Assembly: GCF_913773995.1 (NCBI RefSeq)
Contig: NZ_CAJYES010000153.1
Location: 20,275-84,274, forward strand
From: an uncultured Pseudacidovorax sp.
Lineage (GTDB): Bacteria > Pseudomonadota > Gammaproteobacteria > Burkholderiales > Burkholderiaceae_C
DNA: 64,000 nt
Reading direction: 5' to 3'
Shown here: positions 9,089-16,323 of the stretch, piece by piece
Layout: every line of letters begins with the position of its first letter
Position numbering within the stretch: position 1 is the first letter of the stretch
The notes under the pieces: generated by a model
Database searches by the model: none
Seen by the model: only the letters and a program-made list of their open reading frames with translations
Told to the model about the DNA's origin: nothing
Translations under genes and position numbers: made by a program

Positions 9089-9586
9089 TCACGGTGCCTC
9101 GACGCCGCGATCCTGCGACGAGCCGCTGCGCAGCACGTACTGCTGGTCGTTCAGCACCGCGGTGAACACCATCGGCGTATTGGGCGGCTGCGTCCAGTGC
9201 CAGTCCCATTCCGTCTCCTGCTTGAGGGCATAGCGCGTCACCTTGGCGGGCTTGCCCAGCAGCTTGCGCAACTCTTCCATCGGCATGCCCGGCTGCACGC
9301 GGGCGAAGTTCTCGGGCGTGAGCACCTGGCGCAGGGCGCTCATGCGACCGTCGGGGCCGATGGTGATCATGTAGTTCTTGCGGCCAGCCGGCTGGCGGTT
9401 GTATTCGAGCACCCGGCCGGCGGGCGAATCCCAGATGTTCTCGGGCTCGCCGAACTGGGCACGCACATCGGCCTCGGTGGCCACGCCCTCTTCCAGCTTG
9501 TCGATGCGCTGCGGGTCGCAGCCTGCCAGGGCGGCCAGCGCGGTCAATGCGGCGGCGATGCGCGCCGCGGTCCTGCCTGTGGTCAT
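9089..9586 (-). CDS. BamE/SmpA-like outer-membrane lipoprotein
   Basis: A 165-residue lipoprotein: the signal peptide ends in the lipobox LAGC with Cys at residue 23. The mature protein has the SmpA/OmlA (BamE-like) pattern of small repeats in which a conserved start (IDKLEEGVATEADVRAQFGE) precedes a strand pair (GRVLEYNRQP, NYMITIGPDGRM). It then repeats once more (FARVQPGMPMEELRKLLGKP, WHWTQPP). BamE itself assists outer-membrane protein assembly, but this protein is longer and duplicated, so a different envelope role is equally possible. It is divergent from the DUF3460-scpA pair, with 66 bp between the starts. Confidence 0.75.
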   Translation of the reverse strand: MTTGRTAARIAAALTALAALAGCDPQRIDKLEEGVATEADVRAQFGEPENIWDSPAGRVLEYNRQPAGRKNYMITIGPDGRMSALRQVLTPENFARVQPGMPMEELRKLLGKPAKVTRYALKQETEWDWHWTQPPNTPMVFTAVLNDQQYVLRSGSSQDRGVEAP

Positions 9587-9608
9587 CGATTCCCCATCGC
9601 CCCGTCGT

Positions 9609-9614
9609 TAAAAT
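9609..9614 (+). promoter_or_regulatory. -10 box candidate for DUF3460-scpA
   Basis: TAAAAT followed by CGCGCCCC, 39 bp before the DUF3460 start. A weak TCGATT lies at -35 distance. It fits the promoter pattern shared by other genes in the window. Confidence 0.4.
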
Positions 9615-9652
9615 CGCGCCCCTCGTCCAGTCACAAGAAGCAGCACCAGTCT

Positions 9653-9859
9653 ATGTCGATCTTCGGCCGCCCCCACTACACCTCCGATGCCACCCAGTTC
9701 ATCGAGAAGCTGCGCGAGCAGAAGCCGACGCTCGAAGCCGAACAGCGCGCCGGCCGCGCTCTGCTGTGGGACAAGCAGATAGACCGCCAGACGCAGGCCG
9801 AGTTCGAGGCCGCTGCCGTCGCGCAGCAGCCTTACGTTTACCAGACGAAGTCGCATTGA
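9653..9859 (+). CDS. DUF3460 family protein
   Basis: A 68-residue soluble protein beginning MSIFGRPHYTSDATQFIEKL, typical of the betaproteobacterial DUF3460 family of unknown function. It is rich in charged and glutamine residues, has no membrane segment or signal peptide, and is probably helical. It directly precedes scpA; its TGA overlaps a possible TTG start for scpA. In relatives the same small gene sits before scpA, so a link with chromosome segregation is possible but unproven. Confidence 0.85.
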   Translation: MSIFGRPHYTSDATQFIEKLREQKPTLEAEQRAGRALLWDKQIDRQTQAEFEAAAVAQQPYVYQTKSH

Positions 9860-10719
9860 GCACCACCCCCGCGCTGCCTGCCGCCACCGCGGACGACGAC
9901 GACCGCCCCGCGGTCGCCGCCATGCCCGAGGTGGTGGACCAGGTGGCGCTGGCCCGCCTCTACGGCGAGCCGCTGTTCGCGCTGCCGAACGACCTCTACA
10001 TCCCGCCGGATGCGCTGGAGGTCTTCCTGGAGGCCTTCGAGGGGCCGTTGGATCTGCTGCTCTACCTGATCCGCAAGCAGAACTTCAACATCCTCGACAT
10101 CCCCATGGCGGGCGTCACCCGCCAGTACCTTGCCTACGTGGACGAGATCCGCAGCCGCAACCTGGAGCTGGCGGCCGAGTACCTGCTGATGGCGGCGATG
10201 CTCATCGAGATCAAGTCGCGCATGCTGCTGCCGCCCAAGAAGACGGCGGACGGCGAAGAGGCCGAAGACCCGCGCGCCGAGCTGGTGCGCCGCCTGCTGG
10301 AATACGAGCAGGCCAAGATGCAGGCCGCCGCCATCAATGCGCTGCCCACCTACGGCAGGGATTTCTGGAAGGCGCAGGTCTACATCGAGCAGTCGCTCAA
10401 GCCGCGCTTCCCGGACGTGAGCCTGGACGATCTGCGCCAGGCCTGGGCCGACATCCTCAAGCGGGCCAAGCTGGTGCAGCACCACAAGATCTCCCGCGAG
10501 GAACTGTCGGTGCGCGAGCACATGAGCATCGTGCTGCGTCAGCTGCAGGGGCGGCGTTTCGTCGAATTCGAGTCGCTGTTCGACGCCACGCGCGGCGTGC
10601 CGGTGCTGGTCGTCACCTTCATCGCGCTGCTGGAGCTGGGCAAGGAGACGCTGGTGGAGATCACGCAGGCCGAGGCCTTCGCGCCCATCTACGTGCGGCT
10701 GGCCTACGCGCCGAGCTGA
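9856..10719 (+). CDS. scpA: segregation and condensation protein A
   Basis: ScpA is the kleisin that joins SMC heads and, with ScpB, forms the bacterial condensin that compacts and segregates the chromosome. The diagnostic segment is FEGPLDLLLYLIRKQNFNIL, followed by AAEYLLMAAMLIEIKSRMLL and the C-terminal winged-helix part ending FIALLELGKETLVEITQAEA. The start is uncertain. A TTG at 9856 overlaps the DUF3460 stop (TTGA) and gives 287 residues; an in-frame ATG at 9922 gives 265 residues beginning MPEVVDQVALARLYGE. Conservation is expected only from the latter point on. panC, often next in related genomes, is absent here; gpsA follows convergently. Confidence 0.93.
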   Translation: MSTTPALPAATADDDDRPAVAAMPEVVDQVALARLYGEPLFALPNDLYIPPDALEVFLEAFEGPLDLLLYLIRKQNFNILDIPMAGVTRQYLAYVDEIRSRNLELAAEYLLMAAMLIEIKSRMLLPPKKTADGEEAEDPRAELVRRLLEYEQAKMQAAAINALPTYGRDFWKAQVYIEQSLKPRFPDVSLDDLRQAWADILKRAKLVQHHKISREELSVREHMSIVLRQLQGRRFVEFESLFDATRGVPVLVVTFIALLELGKETLVEITQAEAFAPIYVRLAYAPS

Positions 10720-10750
10720 GCCTGGCGGCCTTGGCGACGGGCGGGGCGCC

Positions 10751-10781
10751 CCTTGGTGCCGTCAACGCCTTGGTGCCGTCA
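10751..10781. repeat. 14-bp direct repeat at the gpsA 3' end
   Basis: CCTTGGTGCCGTCA occurs twice, 17 bp apart start to start; the second copy includes the gpsA stop codon. It looks like a small tandem duplication in the scpA-gpsA convergent gap, with no evident function. Confidence 0.7.
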
Positions 10782-11774
10782 GATTTCCTGAGCCGGCTCG
10801 CGCGCCATCAAGGCGGCGACGGCGTCCGCCGGCCTGAGCCGGCCGTCCAGCAAGCCCACAACCGCCTCGGCGATGGGCATTTCCACCTCTAGCTGCCGTG
10901 CCCGCTGCACCACCGCCCGGGCACAGTTGACGCCCTCGGCCACATGGCCGAGCGAGCGGACCGCCTCGTCCAGCGTCTGCCCCTCGGCCAGCAGCAGGCC
11001 CACGCGTCGGTTGCGCGACAGGTGGCCGGTGGCCGTCAGCACCAGATCGCCCAGGCCCGACAGGCCCATGAAGGTCTCGGCACGACCGCCCAGCGCGATG
11101 CCCAGCCGGGTCATCTCGGCCAGGCCGCGGGTGATCAGGGCAGCGCGCGCATTCAGGCCGAGCGCCAGCCCGTCGGCCAGGCCAGTGGCGATGGCCAGCA
11201 CGTTCTTGACCGCGCCGCCGACTTCCACGCCCGTGACGTCGTCATTGCCATAGACCCGCAATGCCGGCCCATGGAAGGCCGCGACCAGGCGCTCGCGCAC
11301 TTCGGCATCGGAACTCGCCGCCACCAGGGCGGTGGGCTGCGCCTGGCCGACTTCCAGCGCGAAGCTGGGGCCGCTCAGCAGGCCGGCGCGCAGCTGCGGC
11401 GCCACCTCGGCCTGCACCTCATGGGGAAAGAGTCCGCTGGCGGGCTCCACGCCCTTGCACAGCCAGGCGACGGGCGCGGTGCAGCCGGCCTTGGCCAACG
11501 CCGCCAGCTGCGCGCGCAAGGCAGCCATGGGCGTGCCGAGCACCACAAGGTCGGCATCGCGCCAGGCCTCGCGGGCATCGCCGGACTGGAGAAGAAGGGA
11601 AGTCGGGAAGGTCACGCCCGCCAGGTAGCGGGGATTGGCGCGGCTGCGCGCCATCGCGTCCATCTGGGCGGGGTCCCGGCCCCAGAGCACCACGCGGTGC
11701 CCGGCCGGATGGGCTGCGGCGCTGATCGCCAGCGCCGTGCCCCAGGCGCCGGCGCCGAGCACGCAGATGCGCAT
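10779..11774 (-). CDS. gpsA: NAD(P)-dependent glycerol-3-phosphate dehydrogenase
   Basis: Reduces dihydroxyacetone phosphate to sn-glycerol-3-phosphate for phospholipid synthesis. The 331-residue protein starts with the Rossmann motif [16 protein letters not shown]. It contains [10 protein letters not shown], the catalytic region [20 protein letters not shown] with the conserved Lys, and the C-terminal [20 protein letters not shown] and GDLVLTATG. The ATG at 11774 places the nucleotide-binding loop at the very start, as usual; an in-frame TTG at 11807 is possible but weak. It is the last gene of the rhodanese-grxC-secB-gpsA run. Confidence 0.96.
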   Translation of the reverse strand: MRICVLGAGAWGTALAISAAAHPAGHRVVLWGRDPAQMDAMARSRANPRYLAGVTFPTSLLLQSGDAREAWRDADLVVLGTPMAALRAQLAALAKAGCTAPVAWLCKGVEPASGLFPHEVQAEVAPQLRAGLLSGPSFALEVGQAQPTALVAASSDAEVRERLVAAFHGPALRVYGNDDVTGVEVGGAVKNVLAIATGLADGLALGLNARAALITRGLAEMTRLGIALGGRAETFMGLSGLGDLVLTATGHLSRNRRVGLLLAEGQTLDEAVRSLGHVAEGVNCARAVVQRARQLEVEMPIAEAVVGLLDGRLRPADAVAALMAREPAQEI

Positions 11775-11807
11775 GGGGGCGCCAGGCCGGTTTGCCGTTG
11801 CCGGCAA

Positions 11808-12272
11808 TTACTGGGCGTTGGCCGGCAGGCCTTGGCCGGCGGCCTGGGCCTGCTGCTGCTCGTACATGGCCTGGAAATTGATCTCGGCCAGGTGCACGGG
11901 CGGGAAGCCGCCGCGCTGGATGGTGTCGGCCACGTTGCCGCGCAGGTAGGGATAGACGATCTGCGGGCAGGCGATGCCCAGGATCGGGCCCATCTGGTCT
12001 TCGGGCAGGTTGCGGATCTCGAAGATGCCGGCCTGCTTGGCTTCGACCAGGAACACGGTGCGGTCGTCAATCTTGGTCTGCACGGTGGCCGAAACGCTCA
12101 CCTCGAAGATGCCTTCGGCCACGTTCTGTGCCTCGACGCCCAGCTGGATGTCGACGGTGGGCTGGGTCTGCTCCAGCAGGATGGCCGGCGAATTGGGCTG
12201 CTCCAGCGACAGGTCCTTGAGGTAGACGCGCTGGATCTGGAAGACGGGTTCTGCGGCTTGTTGGTCGGCCAT
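11808..12272 (-). CDS. secB: protein-export chaperone SecB
   Basis: Tetrameric cytoplasmic chaperone that keeps preproteins unfolded and hands them to SecA. The 154-residue sequence has the family landmarks [20 protein letters not shown] near the N-terminus, the ligand-groove strands, and [20 protein letters not shown] with [20 protein letters not shown]. No Shine-Dalgarno is seen before the ATG. An intrinsic-terminator-like hairpin lies only 24 bp upstream of it, which is unusual for an internal operon gene. It is followed by gpsA after 33 bp. Confidence 0.97.
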   Translation of the reverse strand: MADQQAAEPVFQIQRVYLKDLSLEQPNSPAILLEQTQPTVDIQLGVEAQNVAEGIFEVSVSATVQTKIDDRTVFLVEAKQAGIFEIRNLPEDQMGPILGIACPQIVYPYLRGNVADTIQRGGFPPVHLAEINFQAMYEQQQAQAAGQGLPANAQ

Positions 12273-12295
12273 GGTGCTTGGAGGTGTGTCGGGAC

Positions 12296-12318
12296 AAAAA
12301 GGCCCGCGGTCAGCGGGC
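12296..12318 (-). terminator. rho-independent terminator candidate between grxC and secB
   Basis: On the minus strand, GCCCGC, a 5-nt loop and GCGGGC are followed by CTTTTT. It comes after grxC (which starts at 12636 and ends at 12376) and just before the secB start. It could end part of the upstream transcripts or act as an attenuator. Confidence 0.6.
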
Positions 12319-12375
12319 GCGAAAGCGTTCGATTATGGCCTGTGCCGACGACAGGCCCGGCCGGCCCCGGCCCTC

Positions 12376-12636
12376 TCAGGCGCCTTGCAGCAGCGGCACC
12401 AGACCGCCCCGGCCGTCGAGCGCGATCAGGTCGTCGCAGCCACCGACATGGGTGTCGCCGATGAAGATCTGCGGAACGGTGCGCCGCTGGGTCAGGCGCA
12501 TCATTTCGTCGCGGGCCGCGGGGTCGGCGTCGACCCGGATCTCCTGGATGCTGTCCACGCCCTTGGCCTTGAGCACCTGCTTGGCGCGGATGCAGTAGGG
12601 GCAGACGGCAGTGGTGTACATCTTCACGGCTTGCAT
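12376..12636 (-). CDS. grxC: glutaredoxin 3 (dithiol)
   Basis: An 86-residue dithiol glutaredoxin that reduces disulfides and glutathione mixed disulfides with glutathione. The active site CPYC is at residues 12-15. The cis-proline loop [18 protein letters not shown] supplies the TVP and GG-C-D glutathione contacts. Length and motifs match GrxC. It lies between the rhodanese gene (45 bp upstream) and secB in a conserved betaproteobacterial gene order. Confidence 0.95.
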   Translation of the reverse strand: MQAVKMYTTAVCPYCIRAKQVLKAKGVDSIQEIRVDADPAARDEMMRLTQRRTVPQIFIGDTHVGGCDDLIALDGRGGLVPLLQGA

Positions 12637-12681
12637 GGATTTCCTCGTGGGCGGGTGAATGCGGGATGGGTCGGAAGGCGT

Positions 12682-13101
12682 TCAGGCCTTGACGGCCACC
12701 TTCTCGACGGGCAGGTTAGCCTCGTTCCAGGATTTCATCCCGCCACCCACGGCTTGGGCCTGTTCGTAGCCCAGTTTCTTGGCGGCGGCGACGGCACGCT
12801 GGGCACGGGCGCCGGTGGCGCACATCAGCAGCACCGGCAGGGCCTTGTTCTTGACCACGCCCGGCAGCTTCTGCTCCAGCTCGGCCAGGGGCACGTTGCG
12901 CGCGCCGACGGCGTGGCCGGCGGCGAACTCCTCGGGCTCGCGCACGTCGATCAGCACGCCCTTCTGACGGTTGATGATCTGCACCGCGCCCTGGGCGCTG
13001 AGCGAGCCCTGGCCCGCGCCGCGCAGCACCGGCCAGGCCAGCATGCCGCCCGAGCCGAGTGCGAGGAGGATCAGGGCCCAGTTGTCGAGGATGAATTTCA
13101 C
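12682..13101 (-). CDS. membrane-anchored rhodanese-domain protein
   Basis: A 139-residue protein with one N-terminal transmembrane segment (about residues 8-26, [19 protein letters not shown]) followed by a single rhodanese domain. The domain shows [20 protein letters not shown] and the active-site loop CATGAR with the catalytic Cys near residue 94. Such proteins handle persulfide sulfur or phosphoryl-type chemistry; the substrate is unknown. The GTG at 13101 is chosen because a GGAAGC-type ribosome site precedes it; a TTG at 13122 is the alternative. It is divergent from gpmA, with overlapping promoter elements. Confidence 0.87.
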   Translation of the reverse strand: MKFILDNWALILLALGSGGMLAWPVLRGAGQGSLSAQGAVQIINRQKGVLIDVREPEEFAAGHAVGARNVPLAELEQKLPGVVKNKALPVLLMCATGARAQRAVAAAKKLGYEQAQAVGGGMKSWNEANLPVEKVAVKA

Positions 13102-13129
13102 GGGAAGCTTCCGAGATGGCAAACCGTCA

Positions 13130-13135
13130 ATTTTA
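13130..13135 (-). promoter_or_regulatory. -10 box candidate for the rhodanese-grxC-secB-gpsA run
   Basis: TAAAAT on the minus strand, 29 bp before the rhodanese GTG. It physically overlaps the plus-strand -10 box of gpmA. Confidence 0.4.
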
Positions 13136-13139
13136 GAAT
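13134..13139 (+). promoter_or_regulatory. -10 box candidate for gpmA
   Basis: TAGAAT followed by GGCGG, 34 bp before the gpmA ATG. It shares two base pairs with the opposing minus-strand -10 box at 13130-13135. Confidence 0.4.
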
Positions 13140-13173
13140 GGCGGTTTTACTCCGGCGACACGTAAGGGACCCC

Positions 13174-13917
13174 ATGCATAAACTGGTGCTGATCCGCCAT
13201 GGCGAATCGACCTGGAACCTCGAAAACCGCTTCACCGGCTGGACCGACGTCGACCTGACCGACACCGGCATCGAGCAGGCCAAGCAGGCCGGTCGCCTGC
13301 TCAAGGAGCAGGGCTACGACTTCGACGTCGCCTACACCAGCGTGCTCAAGCGGGCCAACCGGACCCTGTGGCATGTGCTGGACGAGCTGGACCGCACCTG
13401 GCTGCCGGTCGTCCATTCGTGGCGCCTGAACGAGCGCCACTACGGCGCGCTGCAGGGCCTGAACAAGGCCGACATGGCCAAGCAGTACGGCGACGAGCAG
13501 GTGCTGGTCTGGCGCCGCAGCTACGACACGCCGCCGCCGGCGCTGGAGCCGACCGACCCGCGCAGCGAGCGCGGCGACGTGCGGTACGCGAAGCTCGACC
13601 CGGAGCAGGTGCCGCTGACCGAATGCCTCAAGGACACCGTCGCGCGCGTCCTGCCCTTCTGGAACGAGTCGATGGCCCCGGCCATCCGTGCCGGCCGCCG
13701 CCTGGTGGTGGCCGCGCACGGCAATTCGATCCGCGCCCTGGTGAAGTACCTGGACGGCATCTCCGACAGCGACATCGTGGGCCTGAACATCCCCAACGGC
13801 ATTCCGCTGGTCTACGAGCTGGACGACGACCTCAAGCCGCTTCGCCATTACTACCTGGGCGACGCGGCAGCGGCCGAAAAGGCGGCAGCCGCCGTCGCCT
13901 CGCAGGGCAAAGCCTGA
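13174..13917 (+). CDS. gpmA: 2,3-bisphosphoglycerate-dependent phosphoglycerate mutase
   Basis: Interconverts 3- and 2-phosphoglycerate in glycolysis and gluconeogenesis through a phosphohistidine. The 247-residue protein begins [20 protein letters not shown], with RHG at residues 8-10 and the catalytic His at 9. It contains [20 protein letters not shown], the segment [12 protein letters not shown], and the second catalytic His in [20 protein letters not shown]. These motifs and the length mark the cofactor-dependent (dPGM) form rather than a generic histidine phosphatase. The adjacent rhodanese run is divergent. Confidence 0.97.
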   Translation: MHKLVLIRHGESTWNLENRFTGWTDVDLTDTGIEQAKQAGRLLKEQGYDFDVAYTSVLKRANRTLWHVLDELDRTWLPVVHSWRLNERHYGALQGLNKADMAKQYGDEQVLVWRRSYDTPPPALEPTDPRSERGDVRYAKLDPEQVPLTECLKDTVARVLPFWNESMAPAIRAGRRLVVAAHGNSIRALVKYLDGISDSDIVGLNIPNGIPLVYELDDDLKPLRHYYLGDAAAAEKAAAAVASQGKA

Positions 13918-14026
13918 TTCGGGGATACGGACGGAACCCGCGGGGCCATTTCCGCTTCCAAAGTCCGCGTATATTGATTGGCGATTTTGTGAACGACGGA
14001 TCGGGTCTCCCGAAAGGACGCTGCCC

Positions 14027-15469
14027 ATGGGCCAGAAATTGAAGATCACCGGCTGGGTCGCCGCAGGCGCGGTCGCTGGCGCGCTCACCACCGTCTCGCT
14101 GCAGACGATGGCGCGTGGGGCCCTCGCACCCCTGCCGCTCGAAGAGCTGCAACAGCTCGCCGCCGTGTTCGGCATGGTCAAGAGCGACTATGTCGAGCCG
14201 GTGGACGAGAAGAAGCTCATCTCCGACGCCATTTCCGGCATGGTGGCCGGGCTCGATCCGCACTCCCAGTATTTCGACAAGAAGTCCTTCAAGGAATTCC
14301 GCGAGGGCACTTCGGGCCGCTTCGTGGGGGTAGGCATCGAGATCTCGCAGGAAGACGGTCTGGTCAAGGTGGTGTCCCCCATCGAGGGCTCCCCGGCCTT
14401 CCGCGCCGGTCTCAAGCCCGGCGACCTGATCACCAAGATCGACGACACCGCCGTCAAGGGCCTGACCCTGAGCGATGCCGTCAAGCGCATGCGAGGCGAG
14501 GCGGGCACCAAGGTGCTGCTGACCATCTTCCGCAAGGACGAGAGCCGCACCTTCCCGGTGACGATCACCCGCGAAGAAATCCGCACGCAGTCGGTGCGCG
14601 GCAAGGTGATGGAGCCTGGCTACGCCTGGATCCGCCTGTCGCAGTTCCAGGAACGTACGGTCGACGACTTCGCCAAGAAGATCGAAGAGATCTACAAGCA
14701 GGACCCGAACCTCAAGGGCCTGGTGCTCGATCTGCGCAACGATCCGGGCGGCCTGCTGGACGCGGCGGTGGCCGTATCCGCCGCCTTCCTGCCGCAGGGC
14801 TCGACGGTGGTGACCACCGATGGCCAGCTGGCCGAGAGCAAGCAGGTCTACAAGGCGATTCCGGCCGACTACCAGCGCCGCTCGGGAAGCGACCCGCTGC
14901 GCAACCTGCCGGCCGCCCTCAAGACGGTGCCGTTGGTGGTGCTGGTCAACGAGGGCTCGGCCTCGGCCAGCGAGATCGTGGCCGGCGCGCTGCAGGACCA
15001 CAAGCGCGCCACGGTGATGGGCAGCCAGACCTTCGGCAAGGGCTCGGTGCAGACGGTGCGCCCGCTGGGCCCCGATACCGGCCTGAAGATCACCACCGCC
15101 CGCTACTACACGCCCAGCGGCACCTCGATCCAGGCCCGCGGCATCGTGCCCAACGTGCTGGTGGACGACACGGCCGAGGGCAGTCCCTTCGCCGTGCTGC
15201 GCATGCGCGAGGCCGACCTCGAGAAGCACCTGTCCAGCGGCCAGGGCCCCGAGAAGAAGGACCCCGAGCTCGAGAAGCAGCGCGACGAGGCTCGCAAGCG
15301 CCTCGAAGAGGAAACCAAGAAGTCCCCCCAGGCCCGGATCACGCCCGAGTTCGGCACGGACAAGGACTTCCCGCTGATGCAGGCGCTCAATCAGCTCAAG
15401 GGCCAGCCCGTGGTCGCCAGCAAGACGCAGGTGATCGTGGAGAACAAGGAAGAGAAGAAGGAAAACTGA
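14027..15469 (+). CDS. S41 family C-terminal processing peptidase
   Basis: A 480-residue periplasmic serine protease of the CtpA/Prc family, which trims or degrades envelope proteins from their C-termini. The N-terminus has a signal-like hydrophobic segment (KITGWVAAGAVAGALTTVSL). A PDZ domain follows (about residues 95-175, FVGVGIEISQEDGLVKVVSP, SPAFRAGLKPGDLITKIDD). The peptidase domain has the Ser-Lys dyad in EGSASASEIVAGALQDH (Ser about 313) and FGKGSVQTV (Lys about 338). The C-terminus is a highly charged helix. AAAGGA precedes the ATG. A strong hairpin terminator follows the gene. Confidence 0.94.
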   Translation: MGQKLKITGWVAAGAVAGALTTVSLQTMARGALAPLPLEELQQLAAVFGMVKSDYVEPVDEKKLISDAISGMVAGLDPHSQYFDKKSFKEFREGTSGRFVGVGIEISQEDGLVKVVSPIEGSPAFRAGLKPGDLITKIDDTAVKGLTLSDAVKRMRGEAGTKVLLTIFRKDESRTFPVTITREEIRTQSVRGKVMEPGYAWIRLSQFQERTVDDFAKKIEEIYKQDPNLKGLVLDLRNDPGGLLDAAVAVSAAFLPQGSTVVTTDGQLAESKQVYKAIPADYQRRSGSDPLRNLPAALKTVPLVVLVNEGSASASEIVAGALQDHKRATVMGSQTFGKGSVQTVRPLGPDTGLKITTARYYTPSGTSIQARGIVPNVLVDDTAEGSPFAVLRMREADLEKHLSSGQGPEKKDPELEKQRDEARKRLEEETKKSPQARITPEFGTDKDFPLMQALNQLKGQPVVASKTQVIVENKEEKKEN

Positions 15470-15495
15470 GGCCCGGCGCCCCGGCTTCCGCAATG

Positions 15496-15527
15496 CATCG
15501 GCCTCCCGCGTGGAGGCCGATGTCTTT
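15496..15527 (+). terminator. rho-independent terminator candidate after the S41 peptidase gene
   Basis: A perfect 10-bp stem CATCGGCCTC / GAGGCCGATG with a 7-nt loop, followed by TCTTT. It separates the protease gene from the MoeB/ThiF gene that starts at 15564. Confidence 0.7.
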
Positions 15528-15563
15528 GGCGGGCGACGCGGGCGCTTTCGCCCCGGCCAGACC

Positions 15564-16319
15564 ATGGACGACCAAGCCCTGCTGCGCTATTCGCGCCACA
15601 TCCTGCTCGAAGAGTTCGGCATCGACGGCCAGGAGCGCGTGAGCGCCGCACATGCGCTCGTCATTGGCGCAGGGGGGCTCGGCTCGCCCGTGGCGCTGTA
15701 TCTGGCGGGCGCCGGAGTGGGCCGGATCACGCTCGTGGACGACGACGTGGTCGATGTCACCAACCTCCAGCGCCAGATTGCCCACAACACGGCGCGGGTG
15801 GGGATGCCGAAGGTGGAGTCAGCCGCCGTGGCCATGCGCGCGCTCAATCCCGACATCGAGGTTCGAGCGATCCGTGCGCGTGCCGATGGGCCGCTGCTCG
15901 AAGCTCTCCTGCCGGACGTGGATGTGGTGCTGGACTGCAGCGACAACTTCGACACGCGGCATCGCGTCAACGCGGCCTGTGTGGCGCACCGCAAGCCCCT
16001 AGTTGCAGGGGCGGCGATCCGCTTCGATGGTCAGCTCTCGGTTTACGACGTGCGCCAGCCGGACAGCCCCTGCTATGCCTGCCTCTTTCCGCCTGATGTG
16101 GCCTTCGAGGAAACGCGCTGTGCGGTGATGGGCGTTTTTTCTCCTGTCGTGGGCACGCTGGGGACCTTGCAGGCCCATGAAGCCCTCAAGCTCGTCGCCG
16201 ACATCGGGGGAACGTTGACAGGGCGTCTGTTGATGTTCGACGGCCGCAACAGCCGCTTCGACACGCTGCAGGTCCGTCGCGACCCCCAGTGTCCCGTCTG
16301 CGGCGGACGGGGCCACTAA
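15564..16319 (+). CDS. MoeB/ThiF-family sulfur-carrier adenylyltransferase
   Basis: An E1-like enzyme that adenylates the C-terminal glycine of a ubiquitin-like sulfur carrier (MoaD or ThiS) for molybdopterin or thiamine synthesis. The 251 residues begin LLRYSRHILLEEFGIDGQER. The ATP-binding loop is GAGGLGSP (residues 35-42), followed by LVDDDVVDVTNLQRQIAHNT and VLDCSDNFDTRHRVN. Two Cys pairs (CYAC and CPVC) form the usual structural zinc site. ETRCAVMGVFSPVVG matches the crossover region. Molybdopterin versus thiamine use cannot be decided here because no MoaD or ThiS gene is adjacent. It is convergent with the AsmA gene, 4 bp apart. Confidence 0.92.
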   Translation: MDDQALLRYSRHILLEEFGIDGQERVSAAHALVIGAGGLGSPVALYLAGAGVGRITLVDDDVVDVTNLQRQIAHNTARVGMPKVESAAVAMRALNPDIEVRAIRARADGPLLEALLPDVDVVLDCSDNFDTRHRVNAACVAHRKPLVAGAAIRFDGQLSVYDVRQPDSPCYACLFPPDVAFEETRCAVMGVFSPVVGTLGTLQAHEALKLVADIGGTLTGRLLMFDGRNSRFDTLQVRRDPQCPVCGGRGH

Positions 16320-16323
16320 CAGG

